From Bacillota bacterium (GTDB lineage: Bacteria; Bacillota; Clostridia; UBA1381), in assembly GCA_021203665.1 (NCBI GenBank), contig JAJQAT010000117.1:1-5502 (forward strand): a DNA stretch of 5,502 nt, in the 5' to 3' direction. The notes beneath the pieces were generated by a model. It worked only from the letters and a program-made list of their open reading frames with translations, was not told the DNA's origin and searched no databases. The number at the start of each line of letters is the position of its first letter. Position 1 is the stretch's first letter. Positions 1 through 5,502 of the stretch are shown piece by piece. The translations under genes and the position numbers were made by a program.

Positions 1-30
1 CGTTAAAACCAAAAAATTATACTATTTCCC

Positions 31-59
31 TTGATTTTTACGCCATTTTGTGGTATAAT
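31..59 (+). promoter_or_regulatory. Sigma-A type promoter of the gyrA operon
   Basis: The -35 element is TTGATT at 31-36 (first four bases match TTGACA). A 17-nt spacer follows, then a perfect TATAAT -10 box at 54-59. The bases TG at 51-52 make it an extended -10 promoter (TGnTATAAT). Transcription would start near 65-67, giving a leader of about 65 nt before the gyrA start. Box quality and spacing match the housekeeping sigma factor consensus. The assignment is by sequence only, but the position directly ahead of gyrA supports it, and it implies gyrA does not depend wholly on read-through from an upstream gene such as gyrB, which is not in the window. Confidence 0.82.
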
Positions 60-85
60 AAATCAGTTAAAAGCATTAAAGATTT

Positions 86-111
86 TGCCCGAAAATTTAG
101 CGGTTTGGGCA
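86..111 (+). promoter_or_regulatory. Possible hairpin in the gyrA leader
   Basis: Bases 86-93 (TGCCCGAA) can pair with 104-111 (TTTGGGCA) in an 8-bp stem with one G-U pair and a 10-nt loop. It ends 8 nt before the AGGAGG ribosome binding site at 120-125. No T-run follows, so it is not an intrinsic terminator. It could affect mRNA stability or access to the ribosome binding site, or be chance. I recognise no riboswitch or known leader family here. Confidence 0.3.
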
Positions 112-130
112 TTTAAAGTAGGAGGAAATT

Positions 131-2653
131 ATGGCAAAAAAATCCGAAGACCTTAAGCTGGATATGGAGGCTATACAAAATCAGCATCTTATTGACGTTG
201 ACCTCAACAGCGAAATGAAAAAAGCGTATATAGATTATGCCATGAGCGTTATCGTAAGCCGCGCCCTGCCGGACGTGCGCGACGGTATGAAGCCTGTCCA
301 CAGGCGTATACTGTATGATATGTACGAGTCAAATCTTTTATACGAGAACGATTTCAGGAAATCCGCAACTACCGTCGGCGACGTGCTCGGTAAATACCAC
401 CCTCACGGCGACTCGTCGGTATACGACGCCATGGTACGTTTGGCGCAGGATTTTTCCTTGAGATACCCGCTTGTGCAGGGCAAGGGAAACTTCGGAAGCG
501 TTGACGGCGACCCGCCCGCGGCTTACCGTTATACCGAGGCGAAAATGTCGAAAATAGCGGCGCTTATGCTTACCGATATTGAAAAGGAAACCGTAGATTT
601 TATACCCAATTATGACGATAAGCTGTTGGAGCCGGACGTTCTTCCGTCGCGGTTCCCGAATCTGCTTGTAAACGGCTCATCCGGTATCGCGGTAGGTATG
701 GCTACAAATATTCCGCCGCATAATCTCACCGAGGTTATCGACGGCATAATCGCCACCATTGACGACCCTATGATAACAATCGAGGAATTGATGACATATA
801 TCCAGGGTCCCGACTTCCCCACCGGCGGCATTATAATGGGCAGGAGCGGAATACGCTCAGCGTATACCACAGGACGCGGCAGAATTATCCTCCGCGCCAA
901 GGCGGAAATCGAGGAGCATAACGGCAAGCATCGAATTATTGTTTCCGAAATTCCGTATCAGGTAAACAAGGCAAAGCTTGAAAAGCACATAAACGAGCTT
1001 GTGCGCGACGGAAAATTGGACGGTATCGCGTCCACGCGCGACGAATCCACCGAGATAATTCGTCTTGTGATAGACCTAAAGCGCGATGCCAATCCGAATG
1101 TAGTCCTCAACAACCTTTACAAGTTCACGCAAATGCAGGACACCTTCGGCGTTATCCTTATCGCTCTTGTGGACAAGGAGCCGAAAGTCCTTAATCTGCG
1201 CGAGATGATTGACTATTACATCGCTCACCAGGAAGACGTTATAACAAGACGGACAAGGTTCGAGCTTGACAAGGCTCTTGACCGCGCTCACATCCTTGAG
1301 GGATACAAAATTGTTATAGACAATGTTGAAGAGGTTATAAGAATAATCCGCGCGTCAAAAAGCATACCCGACGCGAAAGCCTCTTTATGCACGCATTTCG
1401 GTCTTACCGACCCTCAAGCGGACGCAATAGTCAAAATGCAGCTCGGCCGTTTATCGGGCATGGAGCGCGACAAAATTGAGGAGGAGTACGCGGAGCTTAC
1501 AAGTAAAATAAACCGCTTCCGTGAAATTCTCGAAAACGAGAGCGAGGTTCTTAAAATCGTCAAGAGCGACCTTACAGACATCAAGAACAAATACGGCGAC
1601 GAGAGAAGAACGGAAATATCAATGGTTACAAACGAGATTGATATTGACGACCTCATCGACGAGGAGGACATCGTTGTCACGCTCACAAACAGCGGATATA
1701 CAAAGCGTTTGCCGGTGGACACATACAAATCCCAAAGACGCGGCGGAAGAGGTATTTCCGGTCTTACAACGCGCGAGGAGGACTTTGTCGAACACCTCTT
1801 CACCACAACCACGCATCACACGCTGCTATTCTTTACGGATAAGGGCGTTGTTTACAAGCTGAGAGGCTACCAGATACCCGAGGCGAGCCGCCAGGCAAAG
1901 GGTACCGCGATAGTAAATCTTCTGCCGATAGAAAGCGGCGAAAAGGTTACCGCGATGATTCCGATAAAGGATTTTGAGGACGGCAAGTATCTCACCTTTA
2001 TAACCCGCAACGGCGTTATAAAGAAAACCAACGTAATGGACTACTCGAGAATACGCAGCCACGGACTTCGCGCAATCGACCTTGACGAGGGGGATAAGCT
2101 TATCAGAGTTAAGCTTACCGACAACGAGCAGGATATTATAATCGGCACACACGACGGCTACGCTATCCGTTTCAGCGAAAAGGAGGTGCGCTCCACGGGA
2201 CGCACAACGCGCGGAGTTATGGGTATAAGACTTCATGACGACGACTACGTAATAGGCGCGTCGGTCGCTTTGCCGAACAGCCGGCTCCTCACCGTGACCG
2301 AAAACGGCTACGGCAAGAAAACGCCTCTTGACGAGTACCGCGTTCAATCCAGAGGCGGCAAGGGTATATTCACCTACCGCATAACCGACAAAACAGGCAA
2401 GCTTGCCGGTATGAAGACGGTAACCGACGAGGACGACATCATCCTCATCACCTCCGACGGCGTTATAATCAGAATGCACACCGATGAAATTTCCTCTTAC
2501 AGCCGCCAGACGCAGGGCGTGAGAGTTATGAAGCTCGGCGACGGCGTAAAGGTGGTAAGCATAGCGCGTACCGAGCGCGAGGAGGACGACGAAGCCGCGG
2601 AGGACGCGGAAAATACCGAAGTCGAAAACGAAACAGAAGGAGATAACGAATAA
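131..2653 (+). CDS. gyrA: DNA gyrase subunit A
   Basis: Gyrase subunit A breaks and rejoins DNA and, with GyrB, introduces negative supercoils using ATP in the cytoplasm. The 840-residue length fits the family. The N-terminal breakage-reunion domain is typical: DYAMSVIVSRALPDVRDG (35-52), KPVHRR, KYHPHGD (88-94), and AYRYTE with catalytic tyrosine Y134 (E. coli Y122 equivalent). The quinolone-determining positions are S95 and D99, the sensitive state at E. coli S83/D87. The C-terminal DNA-wrapping beta-pinwheel starts near 510. It carries the canonical GyrA box QRRGGRG at 535-541, which separates it from ParC, and five looser blade repeats near 588, 641, 690, 739 and 792. Residues 813-840 form a very acidic tail. 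The ATG is chosen for the AGGAGG at 120-125, 5 nt away. It is first in an operon with two cyclophilin genes and has its own promoter. The gene is intact. Confidence 0.98.
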   Translation: MAKKSEDLKLDMEAIQNQHLIDVDLNSEMKKAYIDYAMSVIVSRALPDVRDGMKPVHRRILYDMYESNLLYENDFRKSATTVGDVLGKYHPHGDSSVYDAMVRLAQDFSLRYPLVQGKGNFGSVDGDPPAAYRYTEAKMSKIAALMLTDIEKETVDFIPNYDDKLLEPDVLPSRFPNLLVNGSSGIAVGMATNIPPHNLTEVIDGIIATIDDPMITIEELMTYIQGPDFPTGGIIMGRSGIRSAYTTGRGRIILRAKAEIEEHNGKHRIIVSEIPYQVNKAKLEKHINELVRDGKLDGIASTRDESTEIIRLVIDLKRDANPNVVLNNLYKFTQMQDTFGVILIALVDKEPKVLNLREMIDYYIAHQEDVITRRTRFELDKALDRAHILEGYKIVIDNVEEVIRIIRASKSIPDAKASLCTHFGLTDPQADAIVKMQLGRLSGMERDKIEEEYAELTSKINRFREILENESEVLKIVKSDLTDIKNKYGDERRTEISMVTNEIDIDDLIDEEDIVVTLTNSGYTKRLPVDTYKSQRRGGRGISGLTTREEDFVEHLFTTTTHHTLLFFTDKGVVYKLRGYQIPEASRQAKGTAIVNLLPIESGEKVTAMIPIKDFEDGKYLTFITRNGVIKKTNVMDYSRIRSHGLRAIDLDEGDKLIRVKLTDNEQDIIIGTHDGYAIRFSEKEVRSTGRTTRGVMGIRLHDDDYVIGASVALPNSRLLTVTENGYGKKTPLDEYRVQSRGGKGIFTYRITDKTGKLAGMKTVTDEDDIILITSDGVIIRMHTDEISSYSRQTQGVRVMKLGDGVKVVSIARTEREEDDEAAEDAENTEVENETEGDNE
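2637..2642 (+). promoter_or_regulatory. Distant ribosome binding site of the lipoprotein cyclophilin gene
   Basis: AAGGAG lies inside the last codons of gyrA, 13 nt before the ATG at 2656, which is longer than the usual 5-10 nt. The gyrA stop codon (2651-2653) lies between this site and the start, only 2 nt from the ATG. Ribosomes ending on gyrA may therefore reinitiate, which would couple the two genes. No better start codon lies closer to the site, and starting at 2656 gives a complete lipoprotein signal peptide. Confidence 0.6.
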
Positions 2654-2655
2654 TT

Positions 2656-3471
2656 ATGAAAAAATCAATCAGCATTATAGCCTTAATTTTATCAATGATG
2701 ATGCTCGCGTCATGCGGCACCTCTTCCGACAGCACATCGGCTACGCCGACTCCGGCGCCGACAGCCGATCCGGAGCTGACCAAAAACACTATAAACGCGA
2801 CAATATTCATAGAGGACGGCGGCGAAATATCCCTTGAGCTGTACCCCGACCTCGCTCCGGAAACGGTTGAAAACTTTGTGGAGCTTGCGGAGGACGGTTT
2901 CTATGACGGAACCATTTTCCACCGCGTAATTGAGGATTTTATGATTCAGGGCGGCGGATATGACGAAAACCTAAAGGAGCAAAAGGCGGACTCGATAAAG
3001 GGCGAATTTTCCGCGAACGGCTTTGAAAACACTCTTTCACACACGCGCGGCGTAATATCAATGGCGCGTTCACAGGATATGGACAGCGCGTCAAGCCAAT
3101 TCTTTATCGTGCAGGAGGACTCGACCTATCTTGACGGTCAATATGCCGCTTTCGGCATAGTTACCGACGGTATGGACGTTGTTGACGAAATCGCGTCGGT
3201 TAAAACCGGCACAGTGGCGGCGTCCGGCATGGAGGATGTTCCCGTTGAGCCTGTGATTATCGAAACGATAACCATAGACACCGGTCCTTCCTCGTCAAAA
3301 AACAGCAGCAAATCAACCGATGACGAGGACGAGCCTACAAAAAAGCCGTCGGCTGACGATGAGGACGAGGACGAGCCTACGGAAAAGCCGTCGGCTGATG
3401 AGGACGCTGACAGCCAAGAGGATGAGGACGCTTTGGATTTATCCGAAATTTTAGGCAGTGTGGAGTCTTAA
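2656..3471 (+). CDS. Lipoprotein cyclophilin-type peptidylprolyl isomerase
   Basis: This is a predicted surface-anchored folding enzyme that interconverts cis and trans peptide bonds before proline. Residues 1-20 are a lipoprotein signal: MKK, a hydrophobic stretch, then the lipobox LASC with C20 as the lipid-bearing cysteine. A Ser/Thr/Pro-rich linker (21-40) leads to the cyclophilin domain (about 46-210). That domain has FHRVI with catalytic R90 (human CypA R55), FMIQGG at 95-100 (F60, M61 and Q63 equivalents), SSQFF at 146-150 (Q111 and F113 equivalents), and LDGQYAAFG at 159-167. The cyclosporin-contacting W121 position is Y158, which suggests low cyclosporin affinity (inference). The tail from about 211 is Ser/Lys- then Asp/Glu-rich and contains a 14-residue tandem repeat. 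It follows gyrA by 2 nt and precedes a paralogous cyclophilin. Substrates cannot be told from the sequence. Confidence 0.93.
   Translation: MKKSISIIALILSMMMLASCGTSSDSTSATPTPAPTADPELTKNTINATIFIEDGGEISLELYPDLAPETVENFVELAEDGFYDGTIFHRVIEDFMIQGGGYDENLKEQKADSIKGEFSANGFENTLSHTRGVISMARSQDMDSASSQFFIVQEDSTYLDGQYAAFGIVTDGMDVVDEIASVKTGTVAASGMEDVPVEPVIIETITIDTGPSSSKNSSKSTDDEDEPTKKPSADDEDEDEPTEKPSADEDADSQEDEDALDLSEILGSVES
3130..3194 (+). repeat. Near-identical 65-nt tract shared by the two cyclophilin genes, copy 1
   Basis: This stretch of the lipoprotein cyclophilin gene encodes residues 159-179 plus flanking bases and matches 3839-3903 in the next gene at 63 of 65 positions, in direct orientation about 700 bp apart. 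Other conserved parts of the two genes differ at many synonymous sites, so this block stands out. It may be a gene-conversion tract. Confidence 0.85.
3322..3399 (+). repeat. 42-bp tandem repeat encoding the acidic lipoprotein tail
   Basis: Bases 3322-3357 recur at 3364-3399 with 3 mismatches in 36, giving a 42-bp (14-codon) period that keeps the reading frame. Each copy encodes DEDEPT(K/E)KPSAD, at residues 223-234 and 237-248 of the lipoprotein cyclophilin. Two of the three differences change the third base without altering the residue, and the other swaps Lys for Glu. The product is a charged Pro/Ser-containing tail likely to be flexible. Copy number could vary between strains through slippage or recombination. 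Confidence 0.85.
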
Positions 3472-3499
3472 TTAAATATATTACAGGAGAAAAACAGCA

Positions 3500-3973
3500 A
3501 TGAATATTGAAATAGAAATGGAAAACGGCGGTATAATCAAGGCGGAGCTTTATCCCGACACCGCGCCGATAACGGTCGAAAATTTTGTTTCGCTTATCGA
3601 GGATAACTTTTTTGACGGACTTATATTCCACCGCGTAATTCCCGGGTTTATGATTCAGGGCGGCGGATATACCGCGGACGGCTCGCACAAGGACGCGCCG
3701 TCAATCAAGGGCGAATTCGATAAAAACGGAGTTCCCAATCCCTTAAAGCATACGCGCGGAGTGCTTTCAATGGCGCGCACAATGTTCCCGAACAGCGCGT
3801 CAAGCCAGTTCTTCATTATGCACGAGGACGCACCGCACCTTGACGGTCAATATGCCGCTTTCGGCATGGTTACGGACGGTATGGACGTTGTTGACGAAAT
3901 CGCCGAAGCATCCACCGATATGCAGGATAAGCCGATTGAAAATCAGGTTATAAAAACAATAAGATTAATTTAA
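3500..3973 (+). CDS. Cytosolic cyclophilin-type peptidylprolyl isomerase
   Basis: A compact single-domain cyclophilin of 157 residues with no signal peptide or membrane segment, so it should act in the cytoplasm as a prolyl cis-trans isomerase. The catalytic arginine is R45 in FHRVI. FMIQGG spans 50-55, SSQFF spans 101-105 (F105 equals CypA F113), and LDGQYAAFG spans 114-122. The cyclosporin-contacting tryptophan position is H113, as in many bacterial forms. An AGGAG at 3485-3489 sits 10 nt before the ATG. The protein begins directly at the first beta strand, so the start is secure. It is a paralogue of the preceding lipoprotein, roughly two-thirds identical over the shared domain by eye, without the leader and acidic tail. 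It is the last gene before the terminator. Family symbols such as ppiB are often used, but a one-to-one orthologue cannot be claimed. Confidence 0.95.
   Translation: MNIEIEMENGGIIKAELYPDTAPITVENFVSLIEDNFFDGLIFHRVIPGFMIQGGGYTADGSHKDAPSIKGEFDKNGVPNPLKHTRGVLSMARTMFPNSASSQFFIMHEDAPHLDGQYAAFGMVTDGMDVVDEIAEASTDMQDKPIENQVIKTIRLI
3839..3903 (+). repeat. Near-identical 65-nt tract shared by the two cyclophilin genes, copy 2
   Basis: This is the partner of 3130-3194. Only two bases differ: one changes Ile to Met, and the other is a silent ACC/ACG difference. It encodes the segment from LDGQYAAFG to VVDEIA. Immediately after it the two genes diverge into unrelated-looking C-terminal ends. Confidence 0.85.
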
Positions 3974-3977
3974 AACC

Positions 3978-4023
3978 AAAAAAAAGAAGGGCTGCCGATA
4001 TTTAATCGGCAGCCGCTTTTTTT
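3978..4023. terminator. Bidirectional intrinsic terminator between convergent units
   Basis: The stem is GGCTGCCGAT (3990-3999) paired perfectly with ATCGGCAGCC (4005-4014) around a 5-nt loop ATTTA. On the plus strand a run of seven T follows at 4017-4023, ending the gyrA-cyclophilin transcript. On the minus strand the eight A at 3978-3985 read as a T-run, interrupted from the stem by a few bases, and would end the uppP transcript. The uppP stop codon (4024-4022) overlaps the plus-strand T-run. The position between converging genes fits a shared terminator well, with the plus direction the stronger. Confidence 0.93.
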
Positions 4024-4843
4024 ATGCAAAAACAAATATCCAAAGCGCGAAATAGAGTATCACGACTATTCCGAGCGCTATTCTGTAATATCCGAACAGC
4101 TTAAAGTCATGCTTGCGCACGTAATTCATCAAAAACTTAATCGCGAGCATGGAAACAACATACGCGACAGCCATTCCGGTAAGCAGAACAGCTATTTCCC
4201 CGCCCGTCATCGCCAAGCCGCTCTTTACGATTTTAAGCAGGCTTACGCCGAACATTACCGGTATCGCGAGGAAAAACGAAAACTCCGCCGCGACCGATCT
4301 TGAACAGCCGATAAGCATAGCGCCGAGTATCGTCGCGCCGGAGCGCGATGTTCCCGGTATAATCGACAGCACCTGGAACAATCCTATCAAAAATGCCGTC
4401 TTATACGTCATACCGTCCATATCGGTGACAACCGTTTTCTTATGTTTCTTTTCAACAATTATAAACGCTATACCGTAGATAATAAGCGTAGCGGAAACCA
4501 CTTGCCAAATTTCAAAGTGTTCCATAAAGTTATCAAGCACAAGTCCCACTGCCGCCGCGGGTATACACGCTATTATAACCTTAAACCACATTTTCCATGT
4601 GTTGCTTTTCTCCTCCGCCGTCTTTGACGGGGAGAAAGGGTTCAGCTTATGAAAATACAGCGTCACCACTGCCAAAATCGCTCCGAGCTGTATCACGTAC
4701 AAGTATAAATCGGACGCGGTAAAACCGTCGTTGCCTATAAACTCATTCACAAGAATCATATGTCCCGTGGAGCTTATCGGCAGCCATTCCGTTATTCCCT
4801 CAACAACACCGAGAACTATTGATTTAATAATTTCAAGAAACAA
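4022..4843 (-). CDS. uppP: Undecaprenyl-diphosphatase (bacitracin resistance protein BacA family)
   Basis: This integral membrane phosphatase removes one phosphate from undecaprenyl diphosphate, regenerating the C55 carrier lipid for peptidoglycan and other wall polymers. Extra dosage of this family is known to raise bacitracin tolerance. Both signature motifs are intact: EGITEWLPISSTGHM at 15-29 (E15, E19, S25 and H28 match E. coli E17, E21, S27 and H30) and PGTSRSG at 163-169 with R167 (E. coli R174). The 273-residue length is typical, with about seven or eight hydrophobic helices and a charged loop at about 65-85. The start codon is TTG, since the window reads CAA at 4841-4843. It is chosen because AAGGAG lies 10 nt upstream, no in-frame ATG lies nearby, and family alignment leaves about 15 residues before the first Glu. 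It follows the kinase-like gene by 14 nt, probably as one operon. Confidence 0.96.
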   Translation of the reverse strand: MFLEIIKSIVLGVVEGITEWLPISSTGHMILVNEFIGNDGFTASDLYLYVIQLGAILAVVTLYFHKLNPFSPSKTAEEKSNTWKMWFKVIIACIPAAAVGLVLDNFMEHFEIWQVVSATLIIYGIAFIIVEKKHKKTVVTDMDGMTYKTAFLIGLFQVLSIIPGTSRSGATILGAMLIGCSRSVAAEFSFFLAIPVMFGVSLLKIVKSGLAMTGGEIAVLLTGMAVAYVVSMLAIKFLMNYVRKHDFKLFGYYRIALGIVVILYFALWIFVFA

Positions 4844-4853
4844 ATTATAACAA

Positions 4854-4860
4854 CTCCTTA
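4854..4860 (-). promoter_or_regulatory. uppP ribosome binding site overlapping the upstream stop codon
   Basis: Read on the minus strand, the bases are TAAGGAG: TAA ends the kinase-like gene (4860-4858), and AAGGAG (4859-4854) is the uppP ribosome binding site, 10 nt before the TTG start. The arrangement suggests translational coupling, which would offset the weaker TTG start codon. It also fixes the choice of start. Confidence 0.8.
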
Positions 4861-5481
4861 TTTCAGCTTATTTTTCACATAGCCTATAATCAGATTTGCC
4901 GCTCCGTTTATACCAAACTTCTCGGCATTGATGCACAGGTCGTAATTGGACATAACGCCCCAATCCCTGCTTGTGTAATAATCGTAATATGTGCGGCGCT
5001 GCTTATCGGTCTTTATCACCTTGTCGCGCGCCTTTGACTGTGTGATGTCAAACGCGTCCATAACACGCTTTGCGCGGTAGTCAACGCTGCCGTGTATAAA
5101 GACGTTTAGCAAATCAACCTTTTCATTTTCAAGCACATAGTCCGCGCATCTTCCGACGATTACGCAGGAGCCCTTTCTCGCGACCTCCTTGATAACCTCC
5201 GCCTGCGCTATGAAAAGCTTGTCGTTAATGGGCATTTCGTAATAAATGGGCGCGTTTATGCCCCTCATGGAATAGTTGCCGCTCGCGAGCGAGTACAAAA
5301 AGCTGTTCGTCGCGTGCTCGTCAGCCTCCTTGAGCGCCTCCTTGCTGATGTTGCTCTTTTGCGCCGCCATTTCAACAAGCTCCTTGTCATAGAACGGTAT
5401 GTTGAAATACTGCGCCACCGCCTCTCCGACATCGCGTCCGCCGCTGCCGAATTGTCTTCCGATTGTAATTACTACTGACAT
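4858..5481 (-). CDS. Cytidylate-kinase-like family protein
   Basis: This 207-residue soluble protein resembles the cytidylate-kinase-like P-loop family (Pfam Cytidylate_kin2), not classical Cmk. The N-terminus VVITIGRQFGSGGRDVG carries a glycine-rich phosphate loop at about 8-16. The usual Walker A lysine position appears to be Gly (G15) followed by R16, which I recall as normal for this family. Other family-like blocks are FYDKELVEMAA (30-40), VIVGRCADYVL (107-117), an Arg-rich lid-like segment KTDKQRRTYYDYYTSRDWG (157-175) and YDLCIN (180-185). Nucleoside monophosphate phosphorylation is an inference, as the substrate is not visible. The ATG at 5481-5479 has GAGGAG at 5495-5490, 8 nt upstream. 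Its stop overlaps the uppP ribosome binding site, and its promoter lies beyond the window. No link to lipid carrier recycling is evident apart from adjacency. Confidence 0.88.
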   Translation of the reverse strand: MSVVITIGRQFGSGGRDVGEAVAQYFNIPFYDKELVEMAAQKSNISKEALKEADEHATNSFLYSLASGNYSMRGINAPIYYEMPINDKLFIAQAEVIKEVARKGSCVIVGRCADYVLENEKVDLLNVFIHGSVDYRAKRVMDAFDITQSKARDKVIKTDKQRRTYYDYYTSRDWGVMSNYDLCINAEKFGINGAANLIIGYVKNKLK

Positions 5482-5502
5482 AATTCATTCTCCTCTCTGT
5501 TT

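Noticed and set aside
16..21. Minus-strand TATAAT that could drive a divergent gene to the left
   Set aside because: No acceptable -35 element lies 16-18 nt upstream on that strand, and the region is A/T-rich, so a chance match is likely.
1521..1862. 113-codon plus-strand open frame in another frame of gyrA
   Set aside because: It overlaps the conserved GyrA coding frame entirely and its translation is Arg/Thr/Ser-rich with no recognisable domain, as expected of an off-frame reading.
739..2350. A second GyrA-box-like motif (QSRGGKG, residues 739-745) as a sign of a fusion or a ParC-like origin
   Set aside because: It falls in blade 5 of a regular six-blade pinwheel and, as I recall, similar motifs occur in other Gram-positive GyrA proteins. 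The true box at 535-541 already identifies GyrA.
1826..2479. 217-codon open frame on the minus strand inside gyrA
   Set aside because: It lies opposite the highly conserved GyrA C-terminal domain, has no family resemblance, and is explained by the codon bias of gyrA.
4844..4849. Minus-strand TATAAT just before the uppP start as a possible uppP promoter
   Set aside because: Transcription would begin inside the coding region, after the start codon and ribosome binding site, so it cannot serve uppP.
1..5502. Mobile element, CRISPR array, toxin-antitoxin or phage-defence system
   Set aside because: I saw no transposase, integrase, terminal inverted repeats, spaced direct repeats or small paired genes. 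All coding space is filled by five housekeeping-type genes.

Overview
The window reads as ordinary chromosomal housekeeping DNA from a low-to-moderate GC Gram-positive bacterium, most likely an anaerobic Clostridia-type Firmicute. The basis is strong AGGAGG-type ribosome binding sites, a sigma-A style promoter, a Gram-positive-type GyrA, an UppP/BacA with a clostridial-looking cytoplasmic loop, and a cytidylate-kinase-like protein of a family I associate mainly with Clostridia. No species can be named from the sequence alone.

The layout is two convergent transcription units. The plus-strand unit (about 31-4023) has a clear promoter with an extended -10 element, a leader of about 65 nt containing a possible hairpin, and then three genes: gyrA (131-2653), a cyclophilin-type peptidylprolyl isomerase with a lipoprotein signal (2656-3471), and a second, leaderless cyclophilin (3500-3973). 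Only 2 nt separate gyrA from the lipoprotein gene and 28 nt separate the two cyclophilins, with no terminator between them, so one transcript is likely. The minus-strand unit enters from beyond the right edge and carries a cytidylate-kinase-like gene (5481-4858) followed by uppP (4843-4022). The uppP gene uses a TTG start, and its ribosome binding site overlaps the upstream stop codon. A single hairpin at 3990-4014, flanked by A and T runs, sits between the two units and can terminate both.

Functionally, GyrA is the DNA-breaking and DNA-wrapping subunit of gyrase. The two cyclophilins are probably a surface/cytosol pair of folding helpers derived from one tandem duplication. UppP recycles the C55 lipid carrier for cell wall synthesis. 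The kinase-like protein is of uncertain substrate.

I found no mobile element, CRISPR array, tRNA, rRNA or evident novel system. The most interesting signals are a 65-nt stretch that is almost identical between the two otherwise diverged cyclophilin genes (probable gene conversion), a 42-bp in-frame tandem repeat building the acidic tail of the lipoprotein, and the TTG start with stop/ribosome-binding-site overlap at uppP. Every stretch between genes is shorter than 300 bases.
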